From Aquibacillus saliphilus (GTDB taxonomy: Bacteria; Bacillota; Bacilli; Bacillales; Amphibacillaceae), in assembly GCF_020404745.1 (NCBI RefSeq), contig NZ_JAIZAP010000029.1, positions 1-38,271 on the forward strand: a stretch of 38,271 nt of DNA, read 5' to 3'. The translations under genes were made by a program, and so were the position numbers. Each line of letters begins with the position of its first letter. The first letter of the stretch is position 1. The notes beneath the pieces were generated by a model. That model saw nothing but the letters and a program-made list of their open reading frames with translations, searched no databases and was not told the DNA's origin. Below are positions 24,224 to 33,283 of this stretch, piece after piece.

Positions 24224-25948
24224 GTGTTTAAAACAAAAAGATTAAAAATCAAAAAGTTCAAAGATATAACTATTGGTAAGAAATACGGTTTTATTTTAGT
24301 TGTTATTTTTGCGTTGTTTGGCCTTTCAACAGTAATTGCAACAATACTAAACATGGATGTAAGGGAAAGTATGGATATCCAGGCAGGAACAGGTGACCAG
24401 GTAATTAGTGTTACCGAGATGAACTCATTAACTGACTCTAAGGGCGTGCGTATTGTCACCTATGTACAATCTCCAGAAGAAAATACTATAGATGAATACA
24501 AAAGTTATCAAGAGAAGTTTAATCAAATAGTAGCGGAATTAAAGGATGAAATGAATACCTCTGAGCAAGCGAATTTATTTGATCAAATTGTCGCAAATAA
24601 TAAAGAATTGGATCAACTATTTTTAAAAGAAATCATTCCAACGATGCTCAGTGGTAATCGAGCAATGGGAAATAGTTTAGCTAATGAGGCGAACGAACTT
24701 CGAACAGAAACAGGAGAGTTATTAACAAATTTAAAAACGATTGTAAATAAAGAACGACTAAGCGCGGTAACCGCGGCAGAGAATAATCAGCAGCTATCAA
24801 TTATTGTTTTGATTGCATCGATGATAATATCTATCGTTATAGGTGGCTCACTTGCTTTCATTCTTAGTCGAACAGTTTCGAAGAACCTCAATAAGGTTGT
24901 AGCGATAAGTAATCAAATTGCAGAGGGTAATCTTAAAGTCGAAACAATTAATTATGATGGCAAGGATGAAATTGGTCGCATCGCATTTTCTATAAATAAA
25001 ATGACCACAAATCTAAGAAATATGATTCAACAAGTTTCTGATATATCAGAAACTGTTAAAGGTAAAAGTGAAGAATTGACACAATCATCAAATGAAATAA
25101 AGGCAGGTTCAACTCAAATTGCGACGACAATGCAAGAATTGTCATCTGGATCCGAATCACAAGCGAATAATGCAAGTGACCTTGCTTCAGTTATAGAAAC
25201 ATTTTCAGCTCAAATGCAAGAAGCAAATGTGAATGGTGATTACATTTATACCTCGTCAAATGAGGTGCTTGCGATCACAACAGAAGGTATGCAATTGATG
25301 GAGTTATCTGCCAAACAAATGGGCGCAATTGACCAAATTGTACAAGCAGCTGTCGAAAAAGTTAAAGGATTAGATACACAATCAAAGGAAATTTCAAAGT
25401 TAGTATCTGTGATTAAAGATATCGCTGATCAGACTAACCTATTAGCATTAAATGCAGCGATTGAGGCAGCTCGCGCCGGAGAGCATGGCAAGGGCTTTGC
25501 AGTTGTGGCAGATGAAGTGCGAAAACTTGCTGAGCAAGTAAGAGTATCTGTTACGAATATTACTGGTATCGTTGGGGGAATTCAATCGGAATCGACTAGT
25601 GTAGTCAAGTCACTTCAAGGTGGATATAAAGAAGTAGAAAAAGGAACGAATCAAATGGAAACGACCAAACAAACATTTACAAAGATTAATACTTCGATGA
25701 AGGATATGGTTGCCAATATAGAAACAGTAACAGGTAACTTATCTACGATGTCCGCAAGCAGCCAAGAAATGAGTGCTGCAATCGAGGAAATTGCCTCTGT
25801 TTCGGAAGAGTCAGCAGCCGGTGTAGAACAAACCTCAGCTACAGCTCAACAGGCGAATAGTTCAATGGAAGAAGTAGCAAGGAGCTACGAGCAACTCGCC
25901 GAATTAGCTGATGAATTAAATGGCCTTGTTCGTCAATTTAAATTATAG
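24224..25948 (+). CDS. Methyl-accepting chemotaxis protein
   Basis: 574 residues. TM1 (about 21-42), an extracytoplasmic four-helix-bundle sensor (about 43-187), TM2 (about 188-211), HAMP, then the coiled-coil signalling domain with the invariant hairpin tip [20 protein letters not shown] and [15 protein letters not shown]. It signals to CheA/CheW to control motility. Start: GTG 24224, seven bases after GGGGG; the upstream TTG 24200 lacks a site. The c-di-GMP riboswitch links its synthesis to the sessile/motile switch. Confidence 0.93.
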   Translation: MFKTKRLKIKKFKDITIGKKYGFILVVIFALFGLSTVIATILNMDVRESMDIQAGTGDQVISVTEMNSLTDSKGVRIVTYVQSPEENTIDEYKSYQEKFNQIVAELKDEMNTSEQANLFDQIVANNKELDQLFLKEIIPTMLSGNRAMGNSLANEANELRTETGELLTNLKTIVNKERLSAVTAAENNQQLSIIVLIASMIISIVIGGSLAFILSRTVSKNLNKVVAISNQIAEGNLKVETINYDGKDEIGRIAFSINKMTTNLRNMIQQVSDISETVKGKSEELTQSSNEIKAGSTQIATTMQELSSGSESQANNASDLASVIETFSAQMQEANVNGDYIYTSSNEVLAITTEGMQLMELSAKQMGAIDQIVQAAVEKVKGLDTQSKEISKLVSVIKDIADQTNLLALNAAIEAARAGEHGKGFAVVADEVRKLAEQVRVSVTNITGIVGGIQSESTSVVKSLQGGYKEVEKGTNQMETTKQTFTKINTSMKDMVANIETVTGNLSTMSASSQEMSAAIEEIASVSEESAAGVEQTSATAQQANSSMEEVARSYEQLAELADELNGLVRQFKL

Positions 25949-26079
25949 CGGCACATTCCGACTATCTAGTAAAAACCTCTATCCTTTAGGATAAGTAGTT
26001 CATTTACCGTGGAGAAAACAACAAAACAGATAACTATTAGTGTAATTTTTTGCATTATTTTTAGCACCTCAATTAGCAT

Positions 26080-26122
26080 AAAAAACCCTTTGATAAAATG
26101 AAATTTTATCAAAGGGTTTTTT
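26080..26122. terminator. Bidirectional terminator
   Basis: 20-bp perfect stem built on AAAACCCTTTGATAAAAT with a 3-base loop, flanked by A and T tracts so that it works on both strands. Confidence 0.85.
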
Positions 26123-26153
26123 GAGTATATAAATTTTGATTGTGCTTGTAAAT

Positions 26154-26192
26154 AACACCTTACTAACTTCTATTAGTAAGGTGTTAATTTTT
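26154..26192. terminator. Second terminator hairpin
   Basis: 13-bp perfect stem (AACACCTTACTAA / TTAGTAAGGTGTT) with a 6-base loop, then AATTTTTG, 31 bases after the first. Confidence 0.7.
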
Positions 26193-26371
26193 GTACTATT
26201 GCGATGTTAATAGGGATTTTTTTATCTTTAAATTGTTATAGCAATGAAAAATAGAATACCAATCACCATGCGATTTAGTGTGTTATTTCAATTATTATTC
26301 CTGATTTTCTTCATCAAACTGAACTACGTACCTTTTTGAACAGTATTTTTACTGTTAATGTTTAGTGCTTA

Positions 26372-27970
26372 TTATAAGAAAAAGATCAGTAATTGTGATG
26401 CAATTGCAACAAATATAAGTGCAAATGGATAAGCAGCTGCATAGGCGATTGCGGGGTCATCTGTATCAATGAGTTGGTTAACAGCACCGAGTCCTGGGGT
26501 GCTCGTCATACCACCACAAAGTGCGCCGAAAGAATGCACAATACTAAGCTTGAAGGCTTTTCTAGCAAGAAGAAAGCCGGCAATAATCGGAACAATAGTA
26601 ATTAATGTTCCACCAAAAACCAACCTTAGACCTTCTGTTTGGACAACATCTACGAGTCCTTGTCCAGCAGTAGTACCAGCCCCAGCTAAGAATAGAACAA
26701 GTCCAATATCGCGAATTACTTGATTAGAAGGTTGATAATAACGTGCTTGTATCGGTCCTATTTTACCGAAGTGACCAACGATTAATGCAACAAACAAGGG
26801 CCCACCAGCAACACCTAACGATATTGTACCTAATCCGGGTATATGAATTGGCACCATACCAAGTAAAATCCCGAATAATAGAATAATACTTAATGAAAAT
26901 ATGTGAACATTGGTTACTGCCAAAGTCCTTCTAGTAAACAATTTCTCGACTTCATTTAACCGGTCTTCACTACTTACAATCGTCAGAACATCGCCTCTTT
27001 CCAATCGGATTTTAGCGTTTTGATTAGACTCAAAACCACCACGTTCGATACGTGTAACTGTTACTCCGTAATTTCTCCTTAAACGTAATTCTTTAATATT
27101 TTTTCCGATTATATCTTCTGAATCGATCGTGACCTTACGAAGTTTAATGTGGTCAGTATTTACAAGGTTGGTTTCGACTTCCTTGCCTGCATACTTTCTA
27201 AACTTCTCTAAATCGGATCTCATTCCCACGGTAACAAGGTTATCTCCTTTTAAGATTACCGTATCGCTTAAAGCGATGATATTGCGATTGTTCCGAATAA
27301 CACGGCTAATAACAACTGAATTATTTCTTTGAAACCTTAGTTCTTTTAACGTATGCTTGTTAATTGCAGGGTTTGTTACTTCAATTGTAGTAACTTCTGG
27401 AGATTCTTCATTTCTAGCAGGATTATCGGTCTGTTGTAAATCCTTCATCAAATCGACTTTTAGTACTCTAGGCAATAGTTGAACAAATAAGACAACAGCT
27501 AAAACACCAAAAGGATACGCAATTCCGTATCCTACTGATGCTATCGGGTCATTAGTAGCTTGAATTGCCGCAGCTAAACCTGGTGTACTAGTTAAAGCGC
27601 CAGTCATTAATCCAATACTTAATGCTTCTGACAGATTGAATACTTTAGAAATAATTACTGTAGTGATGGATGCGACAAGAACAACTAATAAACCAATTAT
27701 TCCAAATATTATTCCGCTCGAACGCATCATTCTAAAAAAACGAGGCCCAGCTTGCAATCCAACAGCCACAATAAATAAGCTTAGACCAAAGTTTTGCACA
27801 ATCGAAGAAACTTGGTAACCAAAATGTCCAAAAACCATTGCGACAAGGAGCACGCCGGCTGAGCCTAAACTAAGCCCTTTTATTTTGGTTTGACCAAGCC
27901 ATGATCCAAGAAATAGAATAACGACTAATAATAACAGTGGCTCTTCTAATAAAGCTACTAGTAATTCCAC
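26372..27970 (-). CDS. AspT/YidE-type transporter with two TrkA-C domains
   Basis: 532 residues. Two membrane halves of about five helices each flank two RCK_C (TrkA-C) domains (roughly residues 205-265 and 285-345). The halves repeat the signature GALTSTPGLAAAI and GGMTSTPGLGAVN, both followed by a D-P-x-A motif and a YPF helix, showing an internal duplication. Family TC 2.A.81 includes the aspartate:alanine exchanger AspT and uncharacterised YidE/YbjL. Substrate unknown; TrkA-C domains suggest control by a small ligand. Start GTG 27970 is eight bases after GGAGG. Confidence 0.85.
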   Translation of the reverse strand: MELLVALLEEPLLLLVVILFLGSWLGQTKIKGLSLGSAGVLLVAMVFGHFGYQVSSIVQNFGLSLFIVAVGLQAGPRFFRMMRSSGIIFGIIGLLVVLVASITTVIISKVFNLSEALSIGLMTGALTSTPGLAAAIQATNDPIASVGYGIAYPFGVLAVVLFVQLLPRVLKVDLMKDLQQTDNPARNEESPEVTTIEVTNPAINKHTLKELRFQRNNSVVISRVIRNNRNIIALSDTVILKGDNLVTVGMRSDLEKFRKYAGKEVETNLVNTDHIKLRKVTIDSEDIIGKNIKELRLRRNYGVTVTRIERGGFESNQNAKIRLERGDVLTIVSSEDRLNEVEKLFTRRTLAVTNVHIFSLSIILLFGILLGMVPIHIPGLGTISLGVAGGPLFVALIVGHFGKIGPIQARYYQPSNQVIRDIGLVLFLAGAGTTAGQGLVDVVQTEGLRLVFGGTLITIVPIIAGFLLARKAFKLSIVHSFGALCGGMTSTPGLGAVNQLIDTDDPAIAYAAAYPFALIFVAIASQLLIFFL

Positions 27971-28143
27971 TTTTACTTCCTCCAAATTCGTTTACCGAGT
28001 TATCTTTTTAATATCTAAAGTTTATTATATCGCTTTATAATGCAAAAAGGATATAATTGTTAATATTTTCACAAGATTGCCATAGTCAAAGCGTTTACAT
28101 ATCAACATTAGTATACTGGATTAAAAGAATAGAATAATAGCAA

Positions 28144-28171
28144 GAAAAGGCCCTTGACTTTTCAAGGACCT
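28144..28171 (-). terminator. Terminator of the 86-aa gene
   Basis: AGGTCCTTGA pairs with TCAAGGGCCT (one wobble), ending TTTTCTTG on the minus strand. Confidence 0.65.
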
Positions 28172-28190
28172 ATTTGAAAACCCATATCGT

Positions 28191-28451
28191 TTAAATAGTA
28201 AAACTAACGTCTCCGTCATCACTAATTTCTACAGTTGAGTAGCTTTCAAACGTATCGAAGTTAGTAATTTCGTGTTTAACTGGTTTTGCAAAGCTTTCCA
28301 TGTAACGATTATACTTTTCAGGTTGCTTAATAAGATGGTAATAAAATACTCTCTTTCCATCGACTTCATGGCTACCTCTTAATGAAAATCTATTCTGAAA
28401 TTCACCTTTGAACCATTCTCTAGCCTGTTCATGGTTCTCAAAATCCGGCAT
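28191..28451 (-). CDS. Hypothetical protein, 86 aa
   Basis: No family recognised. Soluble, with GKRVFYYHLIKQPEKYNRYM in the middle and an acidic beta-like C-terminus (VEISDDGDVSFTI). The first ATG (28451) has no ribosome site; a good AAAGGAGTGA lies about 40 bases upstream, and the frame is open for 14 codons between them with no standard start codon. The true N-terminus may be longer or start at a rare codon. Confidence 0.6.
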   Translation of the reverse strand: MPDFENHEQAREWFKGEFQNRFSLRGSHEVDGKRVFYYHLIKQPEKYNRYMESFAKPVKHEITNFDTFESYSTVEISDDGDVSFTI

Positions 28452-28860
28452 CTGATTACTAATTGTTGTAATATCAAAATTGATAAGTATTCACTCCTTT
28501 TATTTAAAAGTATGTCCTTCTTTCCGGTGCAAATTCTAATTGGTAGTAATAAAAAAATTTAAAAGATAACAAATAATTTATTTTATTATTAATTGTTAAT
28601 CAATTTTATACTACCTATTTACTGCCAACAGGGCACAACACAAAAATTGGACCTGATCCTTTTCCAACTATATATTGTCAGGATATGGCTTGATATTGTA
28701 ATTATAAAATTGACTCGGTAACAGTATAATAATAATTAGCTAGTATAAATAGGAAACTTGAATCAAATAGATGTGATAGATAGTATATAAAGTAGGAGTG
28801 TCCAAAATAGTAATACATCCTTGGTGAAAGTGTTGAACAATGTAAATGGAGGTATTTCCC
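28452..28860. other. Divergent intergenic region holding a palindromic repeat
   Basis: 409 bases; the MITE-like element occupies 28600-28713. The last 147 bases before the CNNM gene are AT-rich, with no riboswitch I recognise despite the gene's link to Mg2+. Confidence 0.45.
28600..28713. repeat. Palindromic MITE-like element, copy 2
   Basis: Terminal 11-bp inverted repeats TCAATTTTATA / TATAAAATTGA. The right side (GGATATGGCTTGATATTG and on to the end) matches the copy at 4499-4587 with one difference in about 35 bases; the left edge CCTATTTACTGCCA matches its CCTATTTACCGCCA. The centre differs and is longer by about 25 bases, so this copy has lost the inner palindrome. Confidence 0.65.
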
Positions 28861-30165
28861 TTGTCAATTGAAATAATTATTCTTGTTGTATTAATTATCC
28901 TTAATGCATTTTTTGCCGCTTCTGAAATTGCTCTTGTTTCTCTAAATGATAATAAGGTCAAGAAGAAGGCGGATCATGGCGATAAAAAGGCAAAAATGCT
29001 GCTTCATCTTTTATCATCTCCGGGAAGATTTCTAGCTACAATCCAAATTGGAATAACATTAGCTGGGTTTTTAGCTAGTGCGTTTGCTGCTGGTAATTTC
29101 GCAGGTCCACTGGCACAAGCATTACATAATTTAGGAATTCCACTCTCGTTAAATATGCTCGAGACAATATCAGTCGTGGCAGTAACCATTATATTGTCAT
29201 ACTTTACTTTGGTAATTGGGGAGCTGGTCCCGAAACAACTTGCTTTACAAAAACCTGAAGCAATTTCAAATTTCGCTGTAATTCCACTTACTTTTTTATT
29301 TAAAATTAGTTTACCATTCGTTTTGTTTTTGAACTTTTCAACGAATGCGATAGTTCGATTATTCGGTGTCGATCCTAATGCCGAAAGTGAAGAGGCTACC
29401 GAAGAAGAAATAAGAATGATGGTAGATGTAGGTGGGGAGCGGGGTACAATTAATGATAATGAAAAATTAATGATTAACAAAATTTTTGAATTTAATGATA
29501 AAACTGTTTCTGATATTATGACACACCGAACCAATATGGTAGCTCTATCTGCTGAAGCAAAATTGCAAGAAGTTGCTCAATTAGTGAATGCGAAAAGATA
29601 CACTCGATTTCCAGTCTACGAGAAAGATATTGATAAAGTAGTTGGGATTTTGCATTCAAAAGATTTAATTCAATTTGTCCAAAAAAATGAGCAAGAGAGT
29701 TTTAACTTAAAAAAAATGCTAAGGAAACCATATTTCGTGTTAGAAACCCAGAGAATAGATGCTATTTTTCAGGATATGAAAAAGAACAATGTTCATATTG
29801 GAATTGTGTTAGACGAGTATGGTGGTACTGATGGACTAATTACCATCGAGGATGTGATTGAAGAAATAGTTGGAGAAATATTAAGTGAACACGATTATTC
29901 AGGTGTAAAAGATGTAGATATAGAAAAATTAGAATCTAACTCCTATAAGATGTCAGGAACAACTCATCTTCATCATGTAGGGGAGGTACTAGGATTGGAT
30001 TTACCTAGTGATGATTATGATACTTTAAACGGTTTTCTAGTTGGACAACTTGGCTACATTCCTAAAAGAGAAGAATTACCAATCATTCAATATAAAAATT
30101 TAAGATTCGAAGTAGTTAAAATGTCTGAAAAACGAATTGAAGAAGTGAATGTAACGGTGGAGTAA
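28861..30165 (+). CDS. CNNM/CBS family ion exporter (hemolysin-like, CorC/HlyC)
   Basis: 434 residues. DUF21/CNNM membrane domain (about 1-190) with FFAASEIALVSL and VIGELVPKQLAL, a CBS pair (about 205-330, with DIMTHR, RFPVYE and DEYGGTDGLITIEDV), and the CorC_HlyC domain to the end. Bacillus relatives such as MpfA (YhdP) export Mg2+; YqhB, YrkA and YugS are paralogues, and I cannot say which is closest. Start: TTG 28861, seven bases after GGAGGT. The ATG at 28846 lies in the ribosome site and is rejected. Confidence 0.9.
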   Translation: MSIEIIILVVLIILNAFFAASEIALVSLNDNKVKKKADHGDKKAKMLLHLLSSPGRFLATIQIGITLAGFLASAFAAGNFAGPLAQALHNLGIPLSLNMLETISVVAVTIILSYFTLVIGELVPKQLALQKPEAISNFAVIPLTFLFKISLPFVLFLNFSTNAIVRLFGVDPNAESEEATEEEIRMMVDVGGERGTINDNEKLMINKIFEFNDKTVSDIMTHRTNMVALSAEAKLQEVAQLVNAKRYTRFPVYEKDIDKVVGILHSKDLIQFVQKNEQESFNLKKMLRKPYFVLETQRIDAIFQDMKKNNVHIGIVLDEYGGTDGLITIEDVIEEIVGEILSEHDYSGVKDVDIEKLESNSYKMSGTTHLHHVGEVLGLDLPSDDYDTLNGFLVGQLGYIPKREELPIIQYKNLRFEVVKMSEKRIEEVNVTVE

Positions 30166-30278
30166 TTATTGATACAATAAGATAAAACCAAAGTGGCTGT
30201 TTATTGACTATCAATTAAAGCTAGATACTAAAGTCTAACTTTATCGTGCAGTCGTAATAACTTGTGAGGGAGTATGTA

Positions 30279-31598
30279 ATGGGGAAATCGCCGAATAAGA
30301 AACAAGTAATAATTATAGGTGCTGCAATTACGTTTCTGTTAGCTTGGGTAATTATTTATTATTTTCAATTTTATCAAGACAACTTGAATGAGAATTTGCC
30401 AGTGACAATGGAAATAAAAGACCCAGATATAGACATGGAACAAATAGCTTATCGTTTAATTAATGATTATCTGCAGTCCTTCCAAGCGAGTGATACAAAT
30501 TCTTGGAACAGAATTACAGAAGTTGGATTCAATGAATTTCAGCTGTTAGCTGGAAATAAACAAGAATTTGCTATGGCAGTCACATTTCAAACAAAACTAG
30601 AACGAGGGAAATGGTCTACCCATCATAGCTGGGGAGAAGTGCAGGATGATGGAATGGTGGAAGAGATTCAGTGGACATTAAGGATAAAGAAAATTGATCA
30701 ACAAACATACTCACTGGATCGCATTGAACCAATAAATGGAACAATTGCCGGTTTAGAACCTGTAGAGGATACTTATCAAAAGCAAGCTGGAATAGACGTT
30801 AAAGACGAAGCAATTCGCTACGAAATTGTTGATAACACCTTAAGAATAACCTATAAAAACGGGAAAGATTGGAGCGAGGTTCCGGTTGTTGTTGAGGATT
30901 TATTTAATGGTGATTATAGTGGACAAAAAAATAATTTGATTGATAATAGCTTCGTTATCACTCCTCAAAAAACAGCATTTGTTTATCAAACGAATCTAGA
31001 TCAGCAGGACAACTCGGAGGCTTATCCAGAACTGCGTGTGCTTCTTTCCAGTAATCAAGGTAAAACTTGGGATGAGGTGGTCGTCACAGAACAACGGTCA
31101 CCTGTTCGGATGAGAATGATAGGATTTACTTCAGAACAGAACGGGTATCTCATTATTACTAGTGACAGGACAATGAGTAGTGAGGCCAACACTATATTTA
31201 CAACAAATGATGGTGGCATGACTTGGAGAAATGTTGGTTCCGTTGAAGATACTTACCGGTTGGTATTAGATGGGGGATTCATAACAGACAAATTAGGTTT
31301 CATTTCGTTTTCACCCATATCAGAGAACGGAGCGCCAAAAGAGCCAACGTTGTATCGTACCGTCGATGGTGGATTCAATTGGGAGGAAGTAAATGTTCCA
31401 ATACCAACCGAATATAAGGGTATATTTACTGAGGCAGAAGCCCCATCTTTTGATGGCACTCAAGGAACATTGTTAGTGAATCAAGGTCCAAACGGAGACT
31501 ATCAAGGTGGTAATGTGTTAGCAAGGTATATATCGATTGATGAGGGTGAAACATGGAATTTTGCTAATTTGGTTGATCCGGAGAACGTATTAGACTAA
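30279..31598 (+). CDS. Membrane-anchored BNR/Asp-box repeat protein
   Basis: 439 residues: short basic start, one membrane helix (about 10-30), then an extracytoplasmic region. The C-terminal half has four Asp-box-like turns, SSNQGKTW, TNDGGMTW, TVDGGFNW and SIDEGETW, typical of BNR/sialidase-type beta propellers. The N-terminal part (about 50-190) is a different domain with many Trp. Function unknown; no catalytic residues of sialidase were identified. GAGGGAG precedes ATG 30279. Confidence 0.8.
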   Translation: MGKSPNKKQVIIIGAAITFLLAWVIIYYFQFYQDNLNENLPVTMEIKDPDIDMEQIAYRLINDYLQSFQASDTNSWNRITEVGFNEFQLLAGNKQEFAMAVTFQTKLERGKWSTHHSWGEVQDDGMVEEIQWTLRIKKIDQQTYSLDRIEPINGTIAGLEPVEDTYQKQAGIDVKDEAIRYEIVDNTLRITYKNGKDWSEVPVVVEDLFNGDYSGQKNNLIDNSFVITPQKTAFVYQTNLDQQDNSEAYPELRVLLSSNQGKTWDEVVVTEQRSPVRMRMIGFTSEQNGYLIITSDRTMSSEANTIFTTNDGGMTWRNVGSVEDTYRLVLDGGFITDKLGFISFSPISENGAPKEPTLYRTVDGGFNWEEVNVPIPTEYKGIFTEAEAPSFDGTQGTLLVNQGPNGDYQGGNVLARYISIDEGETWNFANLVDPENVLD

Positions 31599-31627
31599 AC
31601 AAGTAAAAATAACGACTTAAAACTACC

Positions 31628-31660
31628 CCTCTCGAACATACTAAACGTATGTTCGGGAGG
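31628..31660 (+). promoter_or_regulatory. Hairpin burying the ribosome site of the DUF3892 gene
   Basis: CCTCTCGAACATAC (31628-31641) pairs over 14 bp, with one T-G wobble, with GTATGTTCGGGAGG (31647-31660) around a TAAAC loop. The second arm contains the GGGAGG ribosome site of ATG 31668. No T tract follows, so it is not a terminator. Confidence 0.6.
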
Positions 31661-31667
31661 TGATGAA

Positions 31668-31979
31668 ATGAATAATAAAGATTTTGATCAAATATATCAG
31701 AACTACAAACAACAGGGCGAAGATCAAGCTCGATTGGAACAGGAGAAGGATGATTCAGACTTAGAACACATCGCTGCGGTTCGAAAAAATGATGATGGTG
31801 ATATTATTGCTTTCAAAACAACTAGCGGCCGAGAATTAGATTATCTAACTGCCCTTAATGAAGCAAAATCGGGCAAGCTAAGTGATGTCGATGTGTTTCA
31901 TAGGTATGGCAGAGATATTATTCGCAGTGAACCTGATGGTATTAAAAAGAATAATCTGTCTAATTTAGACACCTTTTAG
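31668..31979 (+). CDS. DUF3892 family protein
   Basis: 103 residues. The C-terminal 70 carry the DUF3892 pattern: IAAVRKNDDGDIIAFKTTSGRELDY is followed by an ALNEAKSGKL helix and RSEPDG-NNLSNLDTF. The N-terminal 35 are polar and Gln/Asp/Glu-rich. Widespread in Bacillaceae, function unknown. The leader hairpin suggests translational control. A weak hairpin (GCCTGCC / GGCAGGC, 32004-32032) may end the message. Confidence 0.8.
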   Translation: MNNKDFDQIYQNYKQQGEDQARLEQEKDDSDLEHIAAVRKNDDGDIIAFKTTSGRELDYLTALNEAKSGKLSDVDVFHRYGRDIIRSEPDGIKKNNLSNLDTF

Positions 31980-32121
31980 TTTTTTATTAATAGTAATAGG
32001 AGCGCCTGCCTGCAGGAGATATGTGGGCAGGCTTTACTAGTTGTCCAGGTCTAATCTTGTTGTTAGACTTAGTATTTAACGATAAAATACAGAGGACTTA
32101 GTTTTAGAAAGGAGCTTTACC

Positions 32122-33177
32122 ATGAATACATATCCAGACGTAACTGAAACAAAACAACTAATTAAAGAACTAGTAACGATACCAAGCCCATCAGGTAACA
32201 CGAAAAAAGTTATTCAATTTGTGGAATCATACTTGCAGAACTTAAATGTCGAAACGAATCGGAATCGAAAAGGGGGGCTAATTGCTACTCTACCTGGTAC
32301 GAATCAAGAGGAGCAACGTATGCTTACTGCTCACGTTGATACACTTGGGGCAATCGTAAAAGAAGTAAAATCAAACGGGAGACTTCGCTTAGACTTGATA
32401 GGAGGGTTTCGTTATAACTCAATTGAAGGAGAGTATTGCGAAATTCAAACGACAGCTGGTCAGGTGTTAACTGGTACAATCTTGATGCACCAGACTTCTG
32501 TTCATGTTTATAAGGATGCAGGTAAGGCCGAACGAAATCAAGAAAATATCGAAGTTCGTATTGACGCAAAGGTAGATAGTGCCGAGGATATCCGGAAACT
32601 TGGGATTGAAGTTGGTGATTTTGTCTCGTTTGATCCCCGTGTTGAGATGACTGACAATGGCTTTATCAAATCTCGTCATTTAGATGATAAAGCAAGTGTA
32701 GCTATTCTTTTGCAATTAATTAAAAAAATTAAAGAGGAAAACATGACGTTGCCATATACGACTCATTTTCTAATTTCCAATAATGAAGAAATTGGTTATG
32801 GAGGTAATTCGAACATTACACCTGAAACAGTCGAGTATTTAGCTGTTGATATGGGAGCGATGGGAGATGGACAAACGACAGACGAATATACTGTATCGAT
32901 TTGTGCCAAGGATTCTAGTGGTCCATATCACTATGAACTGCGCCAACATTTAGTTGAGCTGGCTAAAACGAATGATATCGGCTATAAGGTAGATATATAT
33001 CCACACTATGGTTCTGATGCATCAGCGGCTATTCGTGCAGGACATGATATTATCCATGGTCTGATTGGCCCTGGAATTGATTCATCGCACGCATTTGAGC
33101 GGACACATGAATCATCTCTAGAGCAGACAGAAAAGTTATTATTTCATTATGTGCAATCTGATTTAGTTTCCTACTGA
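32122..33177 (+). CDS. M42 family metallopeptidase
   Basis: 351 residues, cytosolic di-zinc aminopeptidase type (B. subtilis YhfE, YtoP and YsdC are of this family). Metal and catalytic motifs occur in order: TAHVDTLG, RHLDDKAS (bridging Asp), SNNEEIGYGG (catalytic Glu pair), AVDMGAMG and the C-terminal SSHAFERTH. Length and order are normal. GAAAGGAG precedes the ATG. Likely trims peptides during turnover. Confidence 0.9.
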   Translation: MNTYPDVTETKQLIKELVTIPSPSGNTKKVIQFVESYLQNLNVETNRNRKGGLIATLPGTNQEEQRMLTAHVDTLGAIVKEVKSNGRLRLDLIGGFRYNSIEGEYCEIQTTAGQVLTGTILMHQTSVHVYKDAGKAERNQENIEVRIDAKVDSAEDIRKLGIEVGDFVSFDPRVEMTDNGFIKSRHLDDKASVAILLQLIKKIKEENMTLPYTTHFLISNNEEIGYGGNSNITPETVEYLAVDMGAMGDGQTTDEYTVSICAKDSSGPYHYELRQHLVELAKTNDIGYKVDIYPHYGSDASAAIRAGHDIIHGLIGPGIDSSHAFERTHESSLEQTEKLLFHYVQSDLVSY

Positions 33178-33239
33178 TGAATTTAGATTATGTAACAAAA
33201 CTGTTGGTGTAAGGCATCGGTGGTTCTGTTATGAAAAAA

Positions 33240-33270
33240 ACGATAAAGGATACCTAGTATCCTTTATCGT
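33240..33270 (-). terminator. Terminator of the 566-aa membrane protein gene
   Basis: 14-bp perfect stem (ACGATAAAGGATAC with its complement) and a 3-base loop, then a T tract on the minus strand (33240-33234). Confidence 0.8.
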
Positions 33271-33283
33271 CTGTACATATTTT

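Larger units (their letters stand above)
25949..26371. other. Convergent intergenic region, terminators only
   Basis: 423 bases between the chemoreceptor and transporter stops, with two strong hairpins (26080-26122 and 26154-26192). The remainder (about 26193-26371) is AT-rich and shows nothing I can name. Confidence 0.5.

Noticed and set aside
26270-26340. Minus-strand remnant reading like KRYVVQFDEENQE before a stop
   Set aside because: Too short, stops lie just upstream in the same frame, and no homology can be claimed.
31633-31655. CGAAC...GTTCG as a LexA box before the DUF3892 gene
   Set aside because: The half-sites are 13 bases apart instead of 4; the pairing is better explained by the RNA hairpin over the ribosome site.
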